Below are positions 60,029 to 64,000 of a DNA stretch of 64,000 nt, piece by piece. This DNA is from Thermodesulfobacteriota bacterium (GTDB lineage: Bacteria; Desulfobacterota; DSM-4660; Desulfatiglandales; Desulfatiglandaceae). The translations under genes and the position numbers were made by a program. The stretch is taken from positions 1 through 64,000 of the forward strand of contig JANQDY010000149.1 of the NCBI GenBank assembly GCA_028278625.1. Direction: 5' to 3'. How positions within the stretch are numbered: position 1 is the stretch's first letter; every line of letters starts with the position of its first letter. The notes under the pieces were generated by a model, which was not told where the DNA came from, ran no database searches, and worked only from the letters and a program-made list of their open reading frames with translations.

Positions 60029-60973
60029 ATGGTTGACATGACTTCCTCCCTGAAAGGGACCGTCTTCAATGTTCAGCGGTATACCGTTCATGACGGTCCC
60101 GGAACCAGGACCCAGGTGTTCCTGAAGGGATGCCCGTTGCGCTGTGTTTGGTGTGACAACCCCGAAAGCTGGAAACACGATCCGGAAGTCGGGGTTTATC
60201 CCAAACGGTGTATTGATGTGGAAAAATGCGGTTTGTGCATGACGGTGTGTCCTGTTGATGAAGGGGATATTTTCGAGGTCAAGGACAAACACGTCACCGC
60301 CATCGACCGAAATCTTTGTACAGGGTGTTTGAAATGTGCCGAGATATGCCCCGCAAACGCTTTGACGGTCTGGGGCAAACGGATCACGGCAGCCGATCAG
60401 ATTGAGGAGGTTTGCGAGGACCGGGCATTTTTTGAGGAAACCGGCGGCGGTATAACCCTGTCCGGGGGAGAGCCGTTTGTTCAAATGGATTTTACCCTTG
60501 CACTTTTAAGGGAATCAAAAAAACGGAAGTTGCACACCTGTGTCGAATCCGCCTTGCCGGTATCGTGGGAATCCTTGGAGGCGGCGCTTCCTTTCATCGA
60601 TTTCTTTATCACCGATATCAAACATATGGATCCAAATAAGCACTTGGCATACACCGGTGTTTCGAGCGAACGGATCCTCGATAACATCATAAAACTCTCC
60701 ACCACGGGAATTCCCATGGTGGTGCGGATTCCAGTGGTGCCGGGTCATAACGATTCGAAGGAAAACATCCGGGAAACGGCTGCCTTCCTGCGGCATGAAT
60801 GCCAAAAGAGCATCACAAAACTGGAATTGCTGCCGTATCATGAACTGGGCAAGATGAAATATGATGCACTGGGCAAAACGTATGCCCTGGAAGGGGAAAG
60901 AATGCCGTCAGCAGAGTTATACAGGGAACAATTGGATGGTTTGATTGAAATCGTCCACGGCTATGGATTCTGA
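60029..60973 (+). CDS. Glycyl radical enzyme activase (radical SAM)
   Basis: A 314-residue activating enzyme that abstracts the Gly816 hydrogen of the upstream GRE. The SAM motif is CPLRCVWC followed by DNPESW; an inserted ferredoxin domain has CGLCMTVCP and CTGCLKCAEICP; TGGGITLSGGEPFVQ is the SAM-binding GGE region. AGGAGG is 12 bases before ATG 60029; an in-frame ATG at 60038 is an alternative. The insert is the type found with dehydratase/lyase GREs. Confidence 0.92.
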   Translation: MVDMTSSLKGTVFNVQRYTVHDGPGTRTQVFLKGCPLRCVWCDNPESWKHDPEVGVYPKRCIDVEKCGLCMTVCPVDEGDIFEVKDKHVTAIDRNLCTGCLKCAEICPANALTVWGKRITAADQIEEVCEDRAFFEETGGGITLSGGEPFVQMDFTLALLRESKKRKLHTCVESALPVSWESLEAALPFIDFFITDIKHMDPNKHLAYTGVSSERILDNIIKLSTTGIPMVVRIPVVPGHNDSKENIRETAAFLRHECQKSITKLELLPYHELGKMKYDALGKTYALEGERMPSAELYREQLDGLIEIVHGYGF

Positions 60974-61012
60974 GCGACAATGACACCCTGACGCATACCC
61001 TGTTCAGACGCC

Positions 61013-61582
61013 CTAATCAGGGGACCTGCCATCGGCAGAGTTGAGTATCGCCTCGGCCCTCCGCCGAGCCCTTTCAAAGCGGTCAATTAATGGTTCTTCC
61101 TCCGCTTCATGAAACGGGTTGCCGCACAAAAAGTAGAGGGATTGCCACAGAAAGAAAAGCCAGATGCCCAGTCCCCAGGAAAGGGCTGTACGGGGTGAGA
61201 AAAATGCCATGAGGGCCACTCCACCGAAACAGATTGCCAGTTCTTTGCCGATACTTCCCAAAAGCGTCCTTTGAAAACAGATGCCGCTGCGCATCCAACT
61301 GAGCATCAAAAGACAAGAGACGTAAAACATGCTCGGCGGGGATTTCAAAACCAGCAATAAAGAAGGGAGTGCCATGGGTAAAAGGATGCTGGAAAGGGAC
61401 GTTTTGGACCATCGGGCCAGGATCACCCCGTACATGGCCAGGCAAATCCATAGGGTCCACTGAAACAGATGAAATCTAGAAAAGGCCCACGGCGGGGTGC
61501 TGGCCATAAGAAACATGAGAATGCCCCAGACCAGGCCGAAAACCAGGGTGCCCAATATGGCTTTTACGGATGAACTCATCAT
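61013..61582 (-). CDS. Multi-helix membrane protein of unknown function
   Basis: A 189-residue inner-membrane protein with about five to six hydrophobic helices (ILGTLVFGLVWGILMFLMA first; LGIWLFFLWQSLYFLCGN last) and a basic cytoplasmic tail (FERARRRAEAILNSADGR). No family is recognised. Its start overlaps the end of the PspA-like gene, so the two probably act together in the envelope. Confidence 0.65.
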   Translation of the reverse strand: MMSSSVKAILGTLVFGLVWGILMFLMASTPPWAFSRFHLFQWTLWICLAMYGVILARWSKTSLSSILLPMALPSLLLVLKSPPSMFYVSCLLMLSWMRSGICFQRTLLGSIGKELAICFGGVALMAFFSPRTALSWGLGIWLFFLWQSLYFLCGNPFHEAEEEPLIDRFERARRRAEAILNSADGRSPD

Positions 61583-62136
61583 AACACCTCCTTTATTGTG
61601 CGTTCTTTCAGGCGGAGCAGTTCAATTTCTACTTCTTCATCAGACACATCCGGATCAAAGGCCAGCCCCGTTCGTTTAGGAGCCGTTCTTTGCCAAGTTT
61701 CCCGGCCTGCCCGGTTGAGATAGACCATTGACCGGTGTTTAAGCCGCTCGTACTCCAGCCGTTGTTTCAGAAGGCATTGCGCAATTTCGCCCGTTTCCCG
61801 CTCAAGTTCATGAATATCACGTTCCAGTGCCTGCTTCTGAGGGTCCAGGGTTTTGAGCTTTCCGATGATAAACCGGGCCATGTCATCCCTCGCCCCATCA
61901 AAAGCAATGGAGAGATCCTTTTGGAGCGCCGCTGTTTCCTGATGCGTGCGGGCCAATCTCTTTTCTCGGTGTTCTTTGACGATCTGAAGGCGTTTCAACG
62001 CCACATCCTTTCGGCTCAACGCCTCCTCCATCTCCCGCAAGTGTTGTTTGAGCAGGAAACTTTTGTTTTCAAACCGATCCATCAAACCGTGAATATTGGC
62101 TCTGCAAAGCCTTACAAGTCTGATCATGGGTCCCAT
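61579..62136 (-). CDS. PspA/IM30-like coiled-coil protein
   Basis: A 185-residue helical protein resembling PspA: MIRLVRLCRANIHGLMDRFENKSFLLKQHLREMEEAL is the amphipathic helix and first coiled coil, followed by long heptad-rich segments (KHREKRLARTHQETAALQKDL). AAGGAGG and ATG 62136 set the start; upstream frame is leader. Such proteins bind and protect the inner membrane under stress. It sits between a membrane protein and a VWA protein. Confidence 0.78.
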   Translation of the reverse strand: MGPMIRLVRLCRANIHGLMDRFENKSFLLKQHLREMEEALSRKDVALKRLQIVKEHREKRLARTHQETAALQKDLSIAFDGARDDMARFIIGKLKTLDPQKQALERDIHELERETGEIAQCLLKQRLEYERLKHRSMVYLNRAGRETWQRTAPKRTGLAFDPDVSDEEVEIELLRLKERTIKEVL

Positions 62137-62189
62137 GATCCGATCCTCCTTGGGAGCGGGGCGGCCAGACCGCCCCATAATGGGCGCAT

Positions 62190-63626
62190 TTATGGATTCA
62201 GGCGCCTGCCGGTGTAACCCTCATACTGGAGAGATTTGGCATTCCGTTTCTGTTTTAAAAGGACCTCGCCCCTGGTTCCTAAGAAGGTCTCTTCTACGAC
62301 TTCCCTCAGCTTGCCGACTTCATTTTTCAGATTGCTTTCCACGCCGGCTGCCTGCACGGCTTGGTTGATCTCTCTTTTCTCCGCTTCATAGGCCTGAATT
62401 CTCTCCATGGCCTTTCGCTGGTCACCCTTTTTGATTTCCCGGGCGACCTCTTCTTTTAGGCGGTTAAAGTCATCTAAAATGACTTTTTTCTCCCATTCAT
62501 CTCTGTGGATGGCGGATAAGGCTTCGGTTCGGTTGTTTACGCAGGCGATGTGGAAGGTTTTGGATAAAAGGGCTTGATAACGCTTGTTTTGATGCCGGTA
62601 ATCCACTGAAACCCCGGAAATCGCATATGCCCGTTCCGAGACCGTGGGAATACGGAATGTCAGAAACAGTTTTTTGGTTTGGCCAGCCAGCAGGTCCCCT
62701 GGAAAAAATTCGGCAACCCCGTCTCGGATTCTAAACGGATACCCGGATGCATCCACCAGAGTCACGCCATCTGAGAGGGGAATGCTGATTTTAACGGAAC
62801 CCGCGGTAACGTTCCTGGCATTTTGAAACTCCTTTTGAAAAATAAGCGCAAGGGCGGCAGGGTCCTCCAGATAATGGTAGTTGCCGGAGCCATGATTGGC
62901 AATGGACGTCATGAGCAGTTCATTGAAGTCGGCCCCAACACCGATGGTGCTGATGGAAAAGGCCGTCTCAGTTGCCATGGCGGCCATATGCCCCAAAGCT
63001 GCCGGGTCGGTGATTCCCTGGTTGGCAATGCCGTCGGAGATGAGGATCACTTTTCCCGAGTTGGCTTGGATCGATCGCCCAAGGAGCAGGTCGATCCCCT
63101 TCTTGAGTCCGGCCCCCAGATTGGTCCCTCCCCCTGCGGACAAGTGGCGTACGATTCTTGAAAACCGCTCCCGGTTTTCAACCGTCATGGGGGAGAGCGA
63201 TGAATGGGCCTGAACGGAGTTGGAATAACTCACCAGCGCAAATCGGTCTTTTTCAGACAGCTGCGCCATGAGGCTTAACACCGCGTCTTGGGCGTCATCA
63301 AGCTTCTTGCCGTTCATGGATCCGCTGCGGTCCAGCACAATAACCAGATCGGCATGCCGCTCTATTTCATCTTTCCGCACCATCAGATCACTGGCTTGAA
63401 GTTGGAGAGATAGCGTGAATCTGCCGTTGCCACCCGAAAAGACCTTGTCCCGGGCCAATCGGCCTGAAATGGTGACAGGTCCGTCAGAAGGTGAAAAAGG
63501 ATTGGTGTCGCCACTAAATCCTCCGGGATCCACCGGCCCCGTTCGGTTGACATAGGCCATGGCCAAAGACGTCAACGCGATGAGGATACCCACAATCAAT
63601 AAAAGGTTTCTGGAAGCGCTTTTCAT
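62190..63626 (-). CDS. Exported von Willebrand factor A domain protein
   Basis: A 478-residue protein with an N-terminal membrane helix (LLLIVGILIALTSLAMAYV) and a VWA domain at about 92-265 carrying the MIDAS motif DRSGSMNGKK and later GGGTNLGAG and ISDGIANQG. The C-terminal third is helical and charged (KKGDQRKAMERIQAYEAEK). ATG 63626 follows AAGGAG. VWA proteins beside PspA-like genes often act with partners in envelope stress or assembly; the role is inferred. Confidence 0.8.
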   Translation of the reverse strand: MKSASRNLLLIVGILIALTSLAMAYVNRTGPVDPGGFSGDTNPFSPSDGPVTISGRLARDKVFSGGNGRFTLSLQLQASDLMVRKDEIERHADLVIVLDRSGSMNGKKLDDAQDAVLSLMAQLSEKDRFALVSYSNSVQAHSSLSPMTVENRERFSRIVRHLSAGGGTNLGAGLKKGIDLLLGRSIQANSGKVILISDGIANQGITDPAALGHMAAMATETAFSISTIGVGADFNELLMTSIANHGSGNYHYLEDPAALALIFQKEFQNARNVTAGSVKISIPLSDGVTLVDASGYPFRIRDGVAEFFPGDLLAGQTKKLFLTFRIPTVSERAYAISGVSVDYRHQNKRYQALLSKTFHIACVNNRTEALSAIHRDEWEKKVILDDFNRLKEEVAREIKKGDQRKAMERIQAYEAEKREINQAVQAAGVESNLKNEVGKLREVVEETFLGTRGEVLLKQKRNAKSLQYEGYTGRRLNP

Positions 63627-63831
63627 GACGATCTCCTTTCTGTTCTCCAAAAATTTCCTTTCTGTGTCGAAAAGATTTTAACTGTCTGAAATTTTTATGC
63701 AATTCAAATAAATGCAAAAAATCCCGGAGAAATTTTTGCATAAGTTTTACTTTGAAACGCCCATGCATTGGGTTACCATTTATATGGCTTGGTTTCAGTG
63801 CGATCCGGCAAACGGGAAAGGAGAACCCCAG

Positions 63832-64000
63832 ATGCGACAGCCCAGAGCCAGTATCCTGGTGATTGAAGATGACCCGGCCATTTTAAACGGCCTGCTGGAT
63901 GTCCTGGTTTTTAACGGATACCATGCCATGGGCGAAGAAGATGGTGGAAAAGGGCTTAAAAAGGCAACCACAGAGAATTATGATTTGATCCTTATGGATG
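63832..64000 (+). CDS. Response regulator receiver domain, partial at window edge
   Basis: The first 56 codons of a gene cut by the window end. ILVIEDDPAIL provides the acidic pair, and YDLILMD ends where the phosphoacceptor Asp lies. AAAGGAG precedes the ATG. It is divergent from the VWA gene. The output domain is outside the window, so its type is unknown. Confidence 0.82.
   Translation, partial: MRQPRASILVIEDDPAILNGLLDVLVFNGYHAMGEEDGGKGLKKATTENYDLILMD

Overview
The window looks like a chromosomal segment of an anaerobic, probably sulfate-reducing member of the Desulfobacterota. Evidence for this is the gene content: two tungsten-type aldehyde:ferredoxin oxidoreductases, a glycyl radical enzyme with its activase, a seven-haem cytochrome c, a CCG-domain membrane Fe-S oxidoreductase, electron transfer flavoproteins, a homocysteine-synthesis pair typical of sulfide-using anaerobes, and a probable selenoprotein. 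The species cannot be named from sequence alone. Most of the window is compositionally uniform; the first 1.3 kb is clearly AT-rich and foreign.

Layout. 1-5.3 kb is a mobile region: four 23-bp repeats resembling an IS21-family end, an AT-rich orphan gene, then a phage-type lysogeny module (CI-like repressor facing Cro-like and CII-like regulators, an excisionase-like HTH protein and a tyrosine recombinase) ending at a tRNA-Glu gene that probably served as the attachment site. 5.7-9.1 kb holds the aspartate-semialdehyde sulfurtransferase-type homocysteine pair, a two-CW XRE regulator and a MoeB/ThiF-like E1 enzyme, with a shared palindromic motif. 9.4-15.9 kb is tRNA-Gln and a five-gene peptide-type ABC importer. 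16.1-19.5 kb has an arsenosugar pair (ArsS appears to carry an in-frame UGA), a decayed GntR/FCD regulator, pirin and a Crp-like sensor without HTH. 19.6-24.6 kb (minus strand) has small envelope proteins, a LarA homologue with a GlcD-type dehydrogenase, and a cupin.

25-45.6 kb looks like an alcohol/aldehyde catabolic region: AOR plus MoaD-like carriers and a ThiF, an OYE flavoprotein, a sigma-54 activator with a nearby enhancer-like palindrome and a good -24/-12 promoter, an iron alcohol dehydrogenase of the NDMA-dependent type, a second AOR, an aminoglycoside-kinase-fold phosphotransferase, an enolase paralogue with changed catalytic residues, and a two-ATPase sugar/polyol-type ABC importer. 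45.6-57.3 kb is a tightly packed mycofactocin operon: a 43-residue precursor MftA, MftB, radical SAM MftC, two OYE/FadH-type flavoproteins, EtfA, a seven-haem cytochrome, an ETF:menaquinone-oxidoreductase-like protein, EtfB and glycosyltransferase MftF. 57.4-61 kb is a glycyl radical enzyme and its activase; 61-63.6 kb is a PspA/VWA/membrane-protein group; a response regulator runs off the right edge.

Working model (inference): the importer brings in an alcohol or polyol, the iron alcohol dehydrogenase oxidises it with mycofactocin as external electron acceptor, the AORs oxidise the aldehyde, and reduced mycofactocin is reoxidised through the OYE flavoproteins, Etf and the membrane Fe-S/cytochrome proteins into the quinone pool. 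The co-location of carrier biosynthesis with a complete-looking electron exit route in one operon is the most notable system here.
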